This document shows, piece by piece, positions 22,633 to 33,978 of a stretch of DNA of 64,000 nucleotides; the first letter of the stretch is position 1, and the number at the start of each line of letters is the position of its first letter. The notes under the pieces were generated by a model. The model was not told the DNA's origin. It did not search any database and saw only the letters and a list, made by a program, of their open reading frames with translations. The position numbers were made by a program, and so were the translations under genes. Origin of the DNA: Alectoria sarmentosa (Eukaryota > Ascomycota > Lecanoromycetes > Lecanorales > Parmeliaceae); NCBI GenBank assembly GCA_009733775.1, contig WOGZ01000006.1, positions 62,001-126,000 of the forward strand, read 5' to 3'.

Positions 22633-24989
22633 TCAAAATAGCCCCAACAGATCCTCATTAGTCTTTTTGCCTCCCTGGAGCTGCTGCCCTGCCGGCGGCG
22701 GCTGACTCGCAGCATTCATGTCTAAGCTTGCAAACCCACCAAGCACGTCCTCGTTACTCATCCTCATCCCATTTCCACTCGCTTGCTGCCCGAAACCACC
22801 AGCGCTGCCATTCGACAATTCCATCAGGTCGTCTAGATTCCCTCCCGAAGTCAGCATCTTTGGTCTATCAATCACAGCGGGCGAAGCAACGCGCTGTGGG
22901 GTGCCCGCCAGACCTTCCAGGCCCGACATGCCTGACAGCGGAGACTTTTGGGCAGAGGCGGGTGCAGCACCATCAAAATCGATGTCGAGCAGGTTTTCGG
23001 CATTTGCTTGCGGTGGAGGAACGCCAGACACCGCAGCTGCCGCTGCAGCGGCGGCAAGAGGGTTTTCGCGTGCGTTCTGCATCTGTTCTTCGATAGCGGC
23101 CTTCTGAACGGCGTCGGCACCATAGCGACCTTGACCGATGAAAGATTCGGGGGGCTTGTGATAGACGGAGGCGAGAGTTGAGAGTTCTGTTAGCAGGCGT
23201 TCAAGGAGGGCCGGTGGGAGAGATTGGATGGTGGTGGTGATGGGTGGCTTGTCCGATAGAATGACATTCTTTGCGATCTGGGGGTTGCTGGAGAGAAGGC
23301 GCCAGTAGACGTACGCTCGGTCTCGGACATCCGGATTGTCGTTTTCTGCGGTGGCTGACTGGAATATCTTTTGGACTAGTGTTTGCGCTTGAGGTTGATC
23401 AGGCTTCTTGAGGAAGAACTTGACAACGGCCGTCAAGATTTGCAGTTGCGTCTGCCAACAGTCAGTGGACATTTTCGTCTACCCAATTTTTGGTCTCACA
23501 TACTTGTGTAAACTCCTCCATGAAGCCGTCCACAAACCCAGCAAGGATATCACCAGCGTTGCTGATCTTCTCTGCGTACTCTCCAACAATCCAAATCAAA
23601 GATCCTCGAGCATTAGGTTCGTCTAGTTCGTCGATACATTTGCACAAGGTAGGTATTATCCCCTCATAGCCGGGATACTTGCGGAAGATGTCTTTGATGA
23701 CAACAATCGCCTCTTGCACCACATAATTGACCTTGGTGTTGATGAGATCCAGCAACGTATTTACGCATCTCTCAGTGGCGCTTTCGATCTTGATAGCGAC
23801 TTGCCCAATCGCCTTCACAGCCCGCTTCACGATATCCATGTCAACTTCGAGTGCGTACTCCTTCAATTCTGCCAGGAGCTGATCAACGTTTTTGTCATTA
23901 GCTATTCGTACCATAATCTCAAGCTTTTCGAATTTGATATATGAAGGATCGTTATATTTGCAGAAAAAGACACGCAGCTCTTTGCTTAAAATGTCGGGTT
24001 GTTTTTGAAGGAGAAGATCAATGTTCCGTAGTGCAACATATTGAACTTCGGGAGGTGAAGCGACAAGAGTGACTATGAGGTATCAGCAACAGAATGCCGA
24101 ACCTCTACGAAGGAGACGAACCTAATGGAGGTGCCATCTTCTTCAAATACGATTTTGCAGTCTCTGGACTTATGTACTTCATGTGCAGAAAGACGCACTT
24201 GACCGCGGCAAGGACAACGCTCGGATTGACATGTTGGAATTGCGGTGATACTCTCTCGCAGATGTGCTCTGCTTCTTTGACGTCCACTGCCTTGTGATCC
24301 GCTAACGTTGATAATATTGTCACTCTTCCCCACTCCGTACATTCATTCAAGGCCATCAGCATCTTCTTCAAAGTGTTCGACGATATTTGTAATGCTCGCG
24401 TTTCTGGTGCGGCCTCGTTGATTTCTGCCAGAGCTGTGACTGCGTTCGCTACAACCATAGGATTTGGGTCTCCCATTAATTCTTGCAAAGTCTCAAGAAA
24501 TCCATTCTCCAGACACAAAGCGGGATTCAAATCAAAGAGCTTGGCCACGCAGATTGCTGCGGTCTTGCGGACGTAGGGCGATTCGTCTCGCAATGTCTTC
24601 CTCAGCGGCTCCTCCATGTAATCCACCATCTTCTCTACCCTGATGCATCCCATTGTCCGTATCGCTAGTGCTCGTACCAAGGGGTTTGGATCCTCTGAAT
24701 CTTGAACGAAGGTATTGACGGCGAGGATGCAAAGATCTGGATGTGATTTTGCGTAGTTCATGAGATATAGGTAGACGAGCTTTTTCTGGTCCAAGTCCGC
24801 CGTCGCTATGTTCTTCAGGACGTCTGGAAACAGTGCGGAGACGTCTTTGCCTAATGTCATGGACATGATGGTTTTCTGAATAGCCTCCTTACGCTCGTAG
24901 GCGTACTGTGAGACCAGACCAGCCCTGAGCTCGAACGTTTCTCCTTTTCTAGGTGCTGCAAACTGGGCCTTTATCCTATTTACCGCCAT
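22633..24989 (-). CDS. APL2: AP-1 complex subunit beta (beta-adaptin)
   Basis: The large subunit of the clathrin adaptor AP-1 at the trans-Golgi/endosome. Three exons (introns 24073-24121 and 23452-23503) give 751 residues. The trunk opens MAVNRIKAQFAAPRKGE and has the adaptin HEAT signatures NYAKSHPDLCILAVNTFVQD, RTMGCIRVEKMV, SPYVRKTAAICVAKLFDLN and DPNPMVVANAVTALAEI. The hinge holds the likely clathrin box NLLDIDFDG and a poly-Ala run. The protein ends SLDMNAASQ...NEDLLGLF without the ear domain found in animal beta-adaptins, which is normal for fungi. The start is the first ATG of the conserved N-terminus. Confidence 0.95.
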
Positions 24990-25816
24990 CCTGGTGGCCA
25001 GTATCAGGACATGCGACCAAAGCCGCGCTGCTGTCTGACTCGATCAAACCCCACAGGCTGCTCTGGATGGCGGAATTGGTGTTGGTTTAATCGCTCTGGC
25101 AGCTTATTGTTCGTTATCGATTTCACGGTATTCTAAAAGTAGTAGTATCTGTTCAGATTGATGTGGATAGCTCGCGTAAGGGTTCGAGTGTGCGTTGCGA
25201 ATGAAAGCCTTATTGAGGGTGGTTGCTGTCAGGAAGTAGTGGTCTCCGCGAAGCTTCTTCTCAACGGCTTCACCCCCACTTCTCGACCTACATGCTACAC
25301 CTAAGTGACCTGACAAAGTCTGCCTGGGCATTCACTCGAAAGCCGAGCCCAGAATGGTATTCGCTCTCAAATCTGGCACCTTGACTATCGTTTTCTGACC
25401 TGTGTGCAGGCCAATCTGCCAAACCTTCGACGCCTTTTTGTCGATGCGAGGACTGAGGCGGAGGAGAGCTCCTATTCCAGGAACGCTGTGAGGTTTCTTA
25501 GGCCTGATTCATGGCTTACTCATCTAACACATCAAAGTTCTACAACTTAATCCTTTTCATGTCTTCCGTTGCTGCCTTCAGTCTGATAGCTCAACGAATG
25601 AGTGGTGGAAGGACAGCTTTGGGGCATTGATCAGACTTGACGGCATTATTTCAATGCTTGCTATCTCACATCTTATACGAAGCTCGAGCATTCAAGCAAT
25701 CAGCACAGCTCGATACCAGACCCTGTCATCAAACCGGAAATGCTCAATTATACAGGCCCATGCCTCAAACGCTGTCACAGCCAGCCAATCATAGTGGAAA
25801 AATGGAAGGGTATCGG
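24990..25816. other. intergenic region, no gene seen
   Basis: An 827-bp spacer between two minus-strand genes. It must hold the AP-1 beta promoter and the 3' end of the DEK-C gene. Open frames here are short and show no recognisable domain. Confidence 0.5.
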
Positions 25817-27206
25817 TCAATCGGTCTCTTCGCCGTCATCATCGTTCAAAAAATCGAGTTCTTGCAGACCTCTCGCCAGCCGCCTCTTCGGCCTACCTGT
25901 GGTTTCGTCCTCTCCCTCAGATTCTCCCTTGCCCCATTGCTTGGCACCCTCTTGTATGGCCATCAGATCGACCTTTAACTCTCGTTCATCCTTGATCTGG
26001 TGGGCTTTCTCGACGGAGTATCTTCCTGTCATCCCAGCATCGGCTAAAAGTTCTTTGAGATGACGGATCCTTGCCTTGGAGCTGTCATATGGAGCTAGCT
26101 CTCTGTGCCACATCTTCCTTATGCCGCATTTAATCAGCCATGATTGAAGTCGTTTTATCTCCTCCGCGTCCGGGTCTGTAGATTGTTCAGAGGATTGTTT
26201 TCGTTTCGACATTTCGGTCTTCTTCGCGTTGGGCTTTACTGAATCCGAATTTCGCTTCCGGACCTTTGCTTTCGGAGCTTCGTCCAGGACCTCAGACATC
26301 TCGCTCTCCGATGCGTCTGCTTTCGCTCCATCGGCCTTCGCACTAGGCTTTGCGGATCCCCTTTTTTGTTTTCGGCCTTTTGTCTTTGGCGCCTCGTCAA
26401 GGACCTCAGATATCTCGCTTTCCGATGCCTCACGTTTTGTCCCAGTGACCTTCGAGTTGCCGTTGATGTTGTCTGAGATTTGTCCAGCTTTCTTGCTGTT
26501 TCCCGGTTCTGGATACGGGCTCGAGCTGGACATATCCTTCCTCGATTTGGACACGGATTTCTTGCTCGGAAAATCCTCTTTTTCACTACCAGACCCATGA
26601 AAACTTGAAGCCTCCTTCTGCTGACGTTCCTCCGGTACTGCCTTCTCACTGGAGGCGCGCTTCTTCCGTTTTCCTACCGGCTTCCTTGGCGGTACTTCCT
26701 TCTCTTCACTAGTAGAGCCTTCCGGATCAGGCGTTTCCTTTTTCCGACGCTTCTTAGGTCCTGCATTCTCGATGGAGGCGCGCTTCGTTCCTCGAAAATC
26801 CTGATTCGGCTTCTGTGACTTAGGCAGGTTTGTTTGTGCCTTTTGGCTTTTGGAAGGCTGGCGTGGAGATGGAATTGAGGATGGTTGTTCACTAATGGTA
26901 TTGGCATCTGCTTGGCTGTCCTGAAAGTGCTCGTCAGCCAAATGTACGCAATCAGAGAACACAAGTTGGATAAACGCGTACCACCTCGGATTGAATGATG
27001 TCTTTGCTTTTCTCTTTCCACGCAGAGTCATTCTTGAAAAAGTCGTCTTGCAAATCGAGATCTCCTTCTACAGATTTGCGTATGCGTTTGACTGTTAGTT
27101 GGTTGAGATCTCCACTCCGGTAGACCTCTCTGACGGCATTACGCAAAGCCTGTTCCAATACCGCCTCTGATGGAGGACCATCAGAAAGCGAGGAGGCGGA
27201 CATCAT
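25817..27206 (-). CDS. DEK-C domain protein with conserved C-terminal module
   Basis: A predicted nuclear protein of 442 residues in two exons (one 61-nt intron near 26922-26982). The N-terminus (EAVLEQALRNAVREVYRSG...TVKRIRKSVEGDL) fits a DEK-C fold, a DNA-associated helical domain. The middle is about 250 residues of Lys/Ser/Pro-rich disordered sequence with many basic clusters, including two near-identical copies of ASESEISEVLDEAPK. The C-terminal block (LQSWLIKCGIRKMWHREL, then AGMTGRYSVEKAHQIKDER) is conserved in fungal relatives as I recall it. A chromatin or transcription role is plausible but inferred. The start has two tandem ATGs at 27206 and 27203. Confidence 0.75.
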
Positions 27207-27746
27207 TGGAGAGGTTTGTGGGTACCAACAATATTCCCAAGAACAGACTGTGATGATGTTGAAGTGTATGAGACCCCGCGCCAGGGCGCGTCTGGTTTCC
27301 TCTATTTTTTCCCCGCGGCTACCCGGTGCTCAGTCCCACGGCTCTATATTTTTTTCCAACAACAATCTTTCAATGCCATGCTCCGATCAGAAACCTATTC
27401 GAGGAACGCTTTTCTCGACAAAAAATGTCTACCTAGATATTTACTCACTCGATTCTTAGGACTAGTGCTTAGTCTGCTGTTTCGAACCCAGAAAATTCTT
27501 TGGTGAATAGGTAGGGACCAGAGAATTGCCTTGTCATACTCGAGTGTTGGTTCAGGATTGGAAAATAAACATGGCGCTGACCTAGCAGGGCTATCCCTTT
27601 ACGTTTATATTTACTCTTGATGGGCCATCAAGAGTTCACTTATTCTCTCTGACTCCTCCGTGCAATGCATCTCCTCTGAGCATTCTTTTTTTCCTATCAT
27701 CGAGTGATGATTGGGAGCAGCAACGAGAAACCCACCTTTGAATTTT
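27207..27746. promoter_or_regulatory. divergent promoter of DEK-C gene and TRM10
   Basis: A 540-bp spacer between divergent genes. It has T-rich stretches at 27340-27350 and 27685-27692 but no specific site I can name. Confidence 0.4.
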
Positions 27747-28892
27747 ATGCTGCTCGCTCAAATGGACCTCCTGCCTAGTACGGGGTCCGGAGACGGGGAG
27801 GCTCCGCCATTATCCAAGAATAAACTTAAGAAACTCAAGCGCGACCAGGAATGGGAGGCGAATCGGGCAAAGCGGAAAGAAAAACGGCGAGAGAAACAAA
27901 TCGAAAAGAAAAAGCGTAAGCGCGCTGCCCGTCAAGGATCTGCGCCAACTGTCCCTACCAACCAAACGCCGGCTCATCAGAACGGGCAAGAGACGAAGAC
28001 CGCCGAAGCAAATAAGTCGACTCGGCAGGAGTACACACAGCTTCCGATCACTTTAGTCCTGGACTGCGCGTTTGACGATCTAATGGTTGATAAAGAGCGG
28101 AAGTCTCTGGGCTCTCAGGTCACACGGTCCTATTCTGATAACCACAAAGCTCCTCTTCAAGCCCATCTTGCCATCAGCTCTTTCGGAGGCCACCTGAAGG
28201 AAAGGTTTGACGGTGTCCTCGCTGGCCACTATCGTTCGTGGAAGAGTGTCAGGTTTCTGGAAGGCGACTTTGTGCAAGCTGCGGAGCAGGCGAAAGAATG
28301 GATGAAAGGAGAGCGCGGGGGTAAGCTTGCGGGTGCTTTGGCCAAGGAGAATGATTCAGCACCGACATTACACGCGCAAGACGAAGCTGGAGAAGTGGTG
28401 TACTTGACAAGCGACAGCCCAGATACATTGACCCAACTGCGACCATACAGCACATACGTTATTGGAGGTCTGGTGGACCGAAACAGACACAAAGGTGTTT
28501 GCTACAAGAGAGCCACGGACAGAGGCATGAGAACGGCAAAGCTTCCAATTGGGGATTACATGCAAATGGCAAGCAGGTTCGTTCTAGCTACCAATCATGT
28601 CGCGGAGATCATGCTTCGCTGGCTCGAGCTGGGTGATTGGGGCAAGGCATTTCTTCAAGTGGTGCCCAAAAGGAAAGGTGGAGTGCTTAAAATTAACATT
28701 GAAGACCCAAATGACGAGGCGGATGATGAAGCTTTGGAGAATGAGAACACGAATGACGAGGTTTCGAGTAGGAGAGTTGAAGACGTGGAAGCTGAGACCT
28801 CGGAAGGGGAAGACGGCACCAACGGCTCTGAGTACGTATCGAACGGTCAAGGGGTAGACATGGCGCCGAAGAGCGACATTATCGCTAGCTAG
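27747..28892 (+). CDS. TRM10: tRNA (guanine-9-N1)-methyltransferase Trm10
   Basis: A SPOUT methyltransferase that uses S-adenosylmethionine to methylate N1 of guanine 9 in tRNAs. It is intronless, 381 residues from the ATG at 27747; a second in-frame ATG at 27762 (MDLLPSTGSG) is also possible. A Lys/Arg-rich N-terminal RNA-binding helix (LSKNKLKKLKRDQEWEANR, KRREKQIEKKKRKR) precedes the SPOUT domain: ITLVLDCAFDDLM, then YVIGGLVDRNRHKGVCY with the catalytic-loop Asp, and AKLPIGDYMQM. It ends in an acidic tail. It is probably nuclear and cytosolic. The family length and motif order are complete. Confidence 0.96.
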   Translation: MLLAQMDLLPSTGSGDGEAPPLSKNKLKKLKRDQEWEANRAKRKEKRREKQIEKKKRKRAARQGSAPTVPTNQTPAHQNGQETKTAEANKSTRQEYTQLPITLVLDCAFDDLMVDKERKSLGSQVTRSYSDNHKAPLQAHLAISSFGGHLKERFDGVLAGHYRSWKSVRFLEGDFVQAAEQAKEWMKGERGGKLAGALAKENDSAPTLHAQDEAGEVVYLTSDSPDTLTQLRPYSTYVIGGLVDRNRHKGVCYKRATDRGMRTAKLPIGDYMQMASRFVLATNHVAEIMLRWLELGDWGKAFLQVVPKRKGGVLKINIEDPNDEADDEALENENTNDEVSSRRVEDVEAETSEGEDGTNGSEYVSNGQGVDMAPKSDIIAS

Positions 28893-29169
28893 GCCATGCC
28901 ATTCTACTATCGGAGTAGTATTAAATAATGATCCTCGTGAAAACCATGGCTTTTCAACACACCTCCACAACGAGAGCTTTGGCGAAGAAAAGCTTGGCAA
29001 TGAATGTTGAGCTTTTGATGTTCTCTATAATTGCGACATGGAAAATTTCGTCTTCAAAGCGCTGGTCAACGAGATATCGGGTGATGAAGTGTTCTTAGTT
29101 TTGTTGTTTCCGCGCCAATATTTGCGGGTACAAGGACCATCATTTAATACTACCTTAGGTACGGTAAGG

Positions 29170-29926
29170 TACCTTAGCGAGCAGCAGGGGTATACTTTTA
29201 CGGTGTATACACCGTGTATGCACCGTAGCAAAAGATAAACGTATTTATTAAACTCCTCTGCCTAAAGGCGATGATATTTTACAAACGTATTCGAGTTTGT
29301 ACAGTAAATTTCAAATTTACAGTATTATTCTTTATCCAGCAAGAACGTAAAAAAACCATGTTACTGTAAAGTAATTATAACCGTAAAAATTCATATTACT
29401 GTTGATTAATCAGCAGTTATTATCCAACAGGGTCCAGCATGCATCATCCCTCTCATCAACCATCACCCCCACCAGCCCCCACTTATAGGCGCGCATCTAA
29501 GGGGAAACCGTATTCGCGAGAAAATCGTTCAAATCGTTCATTTTTGCAATCAGATCTTCAAAAGCGTTGATGATTCTCAATATGCAGCATTTCCGAGAAT
29601 TTGGCTTGGCAAGTTTAATTAATCTCATTAATTCTAATAGTTTTATAACGGTTTTTAATAATAAACAGTAACAGGGTTATATTCGTTATTTTTGTATTCG
29701 ATTTTTGATAAAAAATGATAAAGAATTATACTCGTTAATTTTACATTAACGTTTATATATAATAATCAATCTGTTATCGTATTATCAATAAAACAGATTA
29801 AGATTTATACCGTGATACAAATATTTTGGTAACATAGTTCTTTACTTTATAACCGCCTAAAGGCGGTCTCGTAAGCAATTACAGTTTAGACACCGTTTCT
29901 TGAACTCGCAGCCCTCCGCTAAGGTA
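29170..29926. mobile_element. AT-rich TIR element, copy A (non-autonomous, degraded)
   Basis: A 757-bp block bounded by the inverted ends TACCTTAGCG (29170-29179) and CGCTAAGGTA (29917-29926). It shares most of its internal landmarks with copy B at 34076-34743. Both have GCCTAAAGGC near each end (here 29260-29269 and inside CCGCCTAAAGGCGG at 29853-29866), and both have the central run CGCGAGAAAATCGTT followed by TTCAAAAGCGTTGATG. It has no open frame. A TA next to the CCTTAGCG ends would fit Tc1/mariner-type target duplication. The AT bias suggests RIP. The perfect palindrome ACGGTGTATACACCGT lies at 29200-29215. Confidence 0.8.
29422..29510. other. GC-rich patch inside TIR element copy A
   Basis: About 80-90 bases rich in C (CCATCACCCCCACC and similar) interrupt an otherwise AT-rich element. 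The matching position in copy B is AT-rich and shorter, which largely explains the difference in length (757 versus 668 bp). Confidence 0.6.
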
Positions 29927-30325
29927 GTTACCCCGATAGTAGATTCCATTAGCGTTTGCTTTGGCTCAGGCTTTGACAAGAAAGATGAAATTCGAGCACA
30001 GCCATCTGCTGATTGCGAGATATTGTTGTGCAAATAAAGAGATTGAGAGCATGTACGCAGTGGACTTGATTGACTGGCACCACTAGCCTTGTGGTCTTGT
30101 AAGAGAACCGAAACAACGGCTCCAAATCACCCTGCGGCTCCCGAAACCCCAAGATTGACGTTTTCAACTCAACTCAATTCACAATATCTCTGGCCCTGAC
30201 GTGTTGGCCTCGTCTACTCGCGACCGTCCCCCCTCAGTCCTCACATTGGTCCGATAAATATGTGTAGTACTCGTACTCGGTAAATTCTCATAACGATGCT
30301 CTCCCACGGCAATTGATCTTCCCCA
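29927..30325. other. spacer upstream of OXR1
   Basis: A 399-bp spacer between TIR element A and the OXR1 start. No supported feature beyond the presumed promoter. Confidence 0.4.
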
Positions 30326-31449
30326 ATGTCGTCTACTCCCCAAAGTGCCTCCACCACAGGCTCCCCAACCCCTTCCTCCCAAACCCCCACCTCTTACCTA
30401 TCCTACCCTGTTTCTCACGTTGTCTCTGGCCTCTATCGGCGCCTGACCGAACCCTCTCCCAATCGCTCTGCCATTCCGCGCCTCCAAAGTCACACTTGCG
30501 ATCAAGATCCAGCAAACAACTTGTCCCATGGCGTTTACACTCCTCCGCATCGGACCGCATCGCCATTCCAACCTCCGCCCTTGACGCCCCTTACGCTTTC
30601 CGGCTCTACATCTTCTACAATCTTGTCAAGAGCAATCGCCGAGGAGATCCGACTGCTTCTACCTCCGCGTCTTCAGCTTGTGGAACAGTGGTCTCTAGCA
30701 TACAGCCTTGAGCAAGACGGCGTCAGCTTGGGCACACTCTATAACAAGTGTGCATCGCCTAAACTACCCCAAGATGCGTCATTTGTTCTTGTAGTGCAAG
30801 ATGGTGTTGGCGGTGTAGGTCTCCCAATCCCCCATCTTACGCTCCTGAATAATTATACTAACGGGACGTCTGCCAGATATTCGGCGCCTACCTGACCTCC
30901 CCCCCACACCCTAATTCCTCCTTCTACGGCACCGGCGAATGCTTCCTCTGGCGTGTCTCCATCCTTCCATCCTCCTCTCTTCTCTCCAATCTCCCACCTC
31001 CACCTTCGGCACCCGACACAGCGAGTATGGGCCGTAGTACTACGATTGCGAGCCCGACATCCCATTCCCATTCTTCATTGCACCTTTCACCATCGGCCGC
31101 AACGAACGGTGGTGATCGGACGAGTGACGGTGCTAATGTTGAAAGCGCAAGTGGAACGTCGACGCCGGATCTGATACGATTTAAGGCGTTTCCGTACAGC
31201 GGCGTGAATGATTATCTGATGTTCTGCGAACAAGGCTACCTAAGTGTGGGAGGCGGGGATGGCAAATATGGATTATGGCTTGATGGGGTGCTGGAGAAAG
31301 GGATCAGTAGTCATTGCATGACTTTTGGGAATGAGCCATTGAGCGAGGAGGGGGAGAGATTTGAGGTAGTGGGCGTGGAGGTGTGGTGTGTTGGTGCTTT
31401 ACGGCCATTTTATAATGGCAACGAGGAGCACAAGGCCGTCTTGGTTTGA
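30326..31449 (+). CDS. OXR1: TLDc-domain oxidation resistance protein
   Basis: A 353-residue Oxr1 homologue in two exons (intron 30815-30876, with the branch site TACTAAC). The first about 95 residues are Ser/Pro/Thr-rich and disordered. The TLDc domain then starts ILSRAIAEEIRLLLPPRLQL and includes WSLAYSLEQDGVSLGTLY. Across the junction it reads DGVGG-IFGAYLTSPPHPN, then GTGECFLWR, DYLMFCEQGYLSVGGGDGKYGLWLD (in two parts), and the end RFEVVGVEVWCVG. In yeast Oxr1 protects against oxidative damage and disassembles V-ATPase. It converges with COG6, leaving only 86 bp between the stop codons. Confidence 0.94.
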
Positions 31450-31535
31450 AGAGCCTGGAGTCCGAGGTATATCCACGAATGGAGGTGTTCCATAGTAATA
31501 AAGCGTATGCCGCGCCCTTCAAAGGAAGGGGCCAA

Positions 31536-33709
31536 TCAGCTAAGCAACACCCTGATTTCTCCACTCGTCCTAGGGAATAGCGACCTCAATGGCACCAGCT
31601 CTTGCTCTTCATTCTCATTTTCCTCTTTCCCCTCGCGCAGAGCAATTTCTCTCAACTCATCGACCGCTGTTAATTTCCCCTCCACGAATTCAAAGTCCTC
31701 GCAGAACCTCTCTGCCGCATCTGCTGTTATCTCCTGTGACAATTTTGTGTTGCCCAAACGCTTGAGATTCTCCATTGCGTCCATAAGCGCTGAGGGCAAG
31801 AAATCATCAAGAGTCTGGCCGGCGTCGGTGAGTGGCTGAAGCTGGAACGGTGGAAGCGTTGGAACTTTGAGAAGACTACCCGGGGTGTCTTCTGTAGGCG
31901 CTAGAGCGGCGAGCAGCGGATGAAGACCAGAGGTATGGAGGAAGAAGGCGTGCTGGTATTCTACGAGGCCATAAGTCAAGCTTGCAAGTTGCTCGTTCAG
32001 CTCCGACACTCGATCTTGGACAAAGTCGTAAGCGGAGAGCGTTGTTTTAGCTGCTATGAGGCAATTAGTGATGAAAATGCCGGCGGAGGGCTCGTTGGTT
32101 TCTTTGGCCATCTTCTCACAGGTAGCAAGAAATGGGTTGAGGGCTTGAGAGATGATGGACTTGAAATCCGCGACGCTGGATGAAGCTGCGGTGAGAGATG
32201 AATCGTAGGTTTTCAAGAGGGTGGTGAATTGGGTGAGGGCTTCGTCCAGGAAGTCGGGTATCCCCAGGTCTGGAGTGGGTGCTGCAATCTCTGCCTGGAT
32301 GGCCGAGGCATTGTCGGACATCACAGTTTGGAACTGGAGAAGGGCAGACTGCACAAGCGAAGAAAGTGTTTCGAGCATACTCGAATCTGGGCCTAGCAGC
32401 TTGATGAATGTGACGCGATAGAATATGACGAGGTTAGCGATCTTGTACAATAGCACTGCGTCTTCGTGGTTCTGGAGAATTTGTTCTATTCGTTGGCGGA
32501 GCGCTCTTGCCACTCCAGCTAGGTTGCGGTTGACAAGCTCTCCCAATGCTTTTCGTCCGTCAAAAGCCTCGTCGTCGCCTGCCGACCAAGGCTCCGCCTG
32601 TTTACCTGCTTTGAAACCTTTACTTATCTCGTCTCCGTCAGATATGAAGAGTGACTCTAAAGCCTCGCGCTCAGATACCGCTGCAGAGTGGGTCCATGCA
32701 AGCATATCACCCACATAGCGAAGGGGATCATGGGCATAAAACTCAATTGGTTTCGTCACTGGGTTCTGATTGTCTCCACTTGACGAACCGGTCAACGCTG
32801 AATAGATGGCATCAGTCAGGATATGCTCTCGAGTTTCCGCAAACAAGTCTAAACAGCTTTGGAACAGCGTTGGTCGTTCAGCAAGTGCTCGCAAGGCACG
32901 GCGAATGACGGAACTGATCTGTGGACTCTCCAGATTCGACGTCTTGAATTCTTTTTGAATCCATCTGTAGAGCTTCTGATAGCCGATATTAAGATTTCTT
33001 GAGCTTTGATCCATAAGCTCAAGCCCAAGCCTTTGGTTCTCAGTCCCAAGTAGGACTTGACAATCAACGTAGATCTGTTTCACTCTCATCAAAATTGAAA
33101 AAAAGGTATCATCCACGGCCTCAGTAACACCTGTAAGAACCAGTAGATCTTCTTCTGACATGATGAAATGCTTGTTGAAGGCATCTAGCAATTGCTTTTT
33201 CGTCTCTAGTTCTTGCTTTTGGACCAACAGAGTGGAAGCTTCCTCAAGTACAGGTGCGTTTTCATGACGAGCCGCCGTCACATGTTGACGCATAACCTCG
33301 CAACATGCTGTCAGGCTGTTGATGGTCGCACCAATACGTTTCAGTTGCTGACGCCTCTTCAGCATAAGCATTCAATGCGTTGAACCAGACGAACCTCTGC
33401 CACATTACCATACTCTTGGACGACGACGCCGTTCCGTTGTATCACCTGCTTTTGGACATTGAGTTTCAGTCTCCGCCTTGTCTCTGCTGTGTTTTTGATC
33501 TCATTCTCATCCAGACTATGCAGGGCATCTCTGATCTCAGAGTCAGCATAGGATGCGGAGAGAACGCCAGAGAACTTGTTCGATAGCGCATTCGATCTCT
33601 GCGGTGTCGACGAGATGATCAGTCTCTCATCCAAAGTCCCTGAGAGATCATCACCATATAATTGAGTACCCGCCATGCTGGGAGACTGAAGCCTGGACTG
33701 GTGGTTCAT
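31536..33709 (-). CDS. COG6: conserved oligomeric Golgi complex subunit 6
   Basis: A subunit of the COG tether for retrograde intra-Golgi traffic. Two exons joined by a 47-nt intron (33348-33394) give 708 residues. The join restores GNVAE-QLKRIGATINSLTACC, as in the family. The N-terminal helical region holds AETRRRLKLNVQKQVI. It is followed by LEEASTLLVQKQELETKKQLLDAF, which I give here only in part: LLVQKQELETKKQLLDAF. The body includes LYRWIQKEFKT, DPLRYVGDMLAWTH and RRALRALAERPTLFQSCLD. Fungal COG6 is of similar length. The start at 33709 is the first ATG of the frame. Confidence 0.94.
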
Positions 33710-33855
33710 TTTCGTTTAAATATGGATGCTTGGCGCTGGAAGCAATGAGATATGAAACCCCCGAGCTTAACCATGAAAAAACAGTTTTATATATAATCAA
33801 ATAAGTCCAATTATACATCTCTTGCCCCTATGGCTAAGTGGTAAAGCGTATCACT

Positions 33856-33908
33856 GTTAGTTGACTTCGTCCTTTACTTTTACATCTTCTATCTAACTAA
33901 AACTACAG
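33856..33908 (+). other. intron 1 of tRNA-Thr, in the anticodon loop
   Basis: A 53-nt insert that starts GTTAGT, ends CTACAG and contains CTAAC 15-20 nt before the end. This is the layout of a short fungal mRNA intron. It separates U33 from the first anticodon base. Confidence 0.75.
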
Positions 33909-33927
33909 CGTAATGATAAGGTCCTCG

Positions 33928-33978
33928 GTAATTGGAATATCACCCAATTTTGATTGATTATCACTAACGGAGTAAAAG
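33928..33978 (+). other. intron 2 of tRNA-Thr, in the T stem
   Basis: A 51-nt insert that starts GTAATT, ends AAAAG and contains CACTAAC about 12-15 nt before the end. Its last G stands in for the exon G before GTTCGATTCC, so genomic box B stays intact. Confidence 0.75.

Noticed and set aside
25817..27206. Histone chaperone (CHZ-type) reading of the basic/acidic protein
   Set aside because: The charge pattern is general. The recognisable pieces are a DEK-C-like N-terminus and a different C-terminal block.
33356..33375. Apparent frameshift splitting COG6 near 33360
   Set aside because: A 47-nt GT-AG intron (33348-33394) restores GNVAE-QLKRIG in frame, so the gene is intact.
33860..33912. Ordinary tRNA-Asn(GTT) with a canonical 37/38 intron
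   Set aside because: This reading gives a GTT anticodon but leaves the T arm interrupted. The body, C2-G71 and the CT-CGT-AA loop fit tRNA-Thr better.
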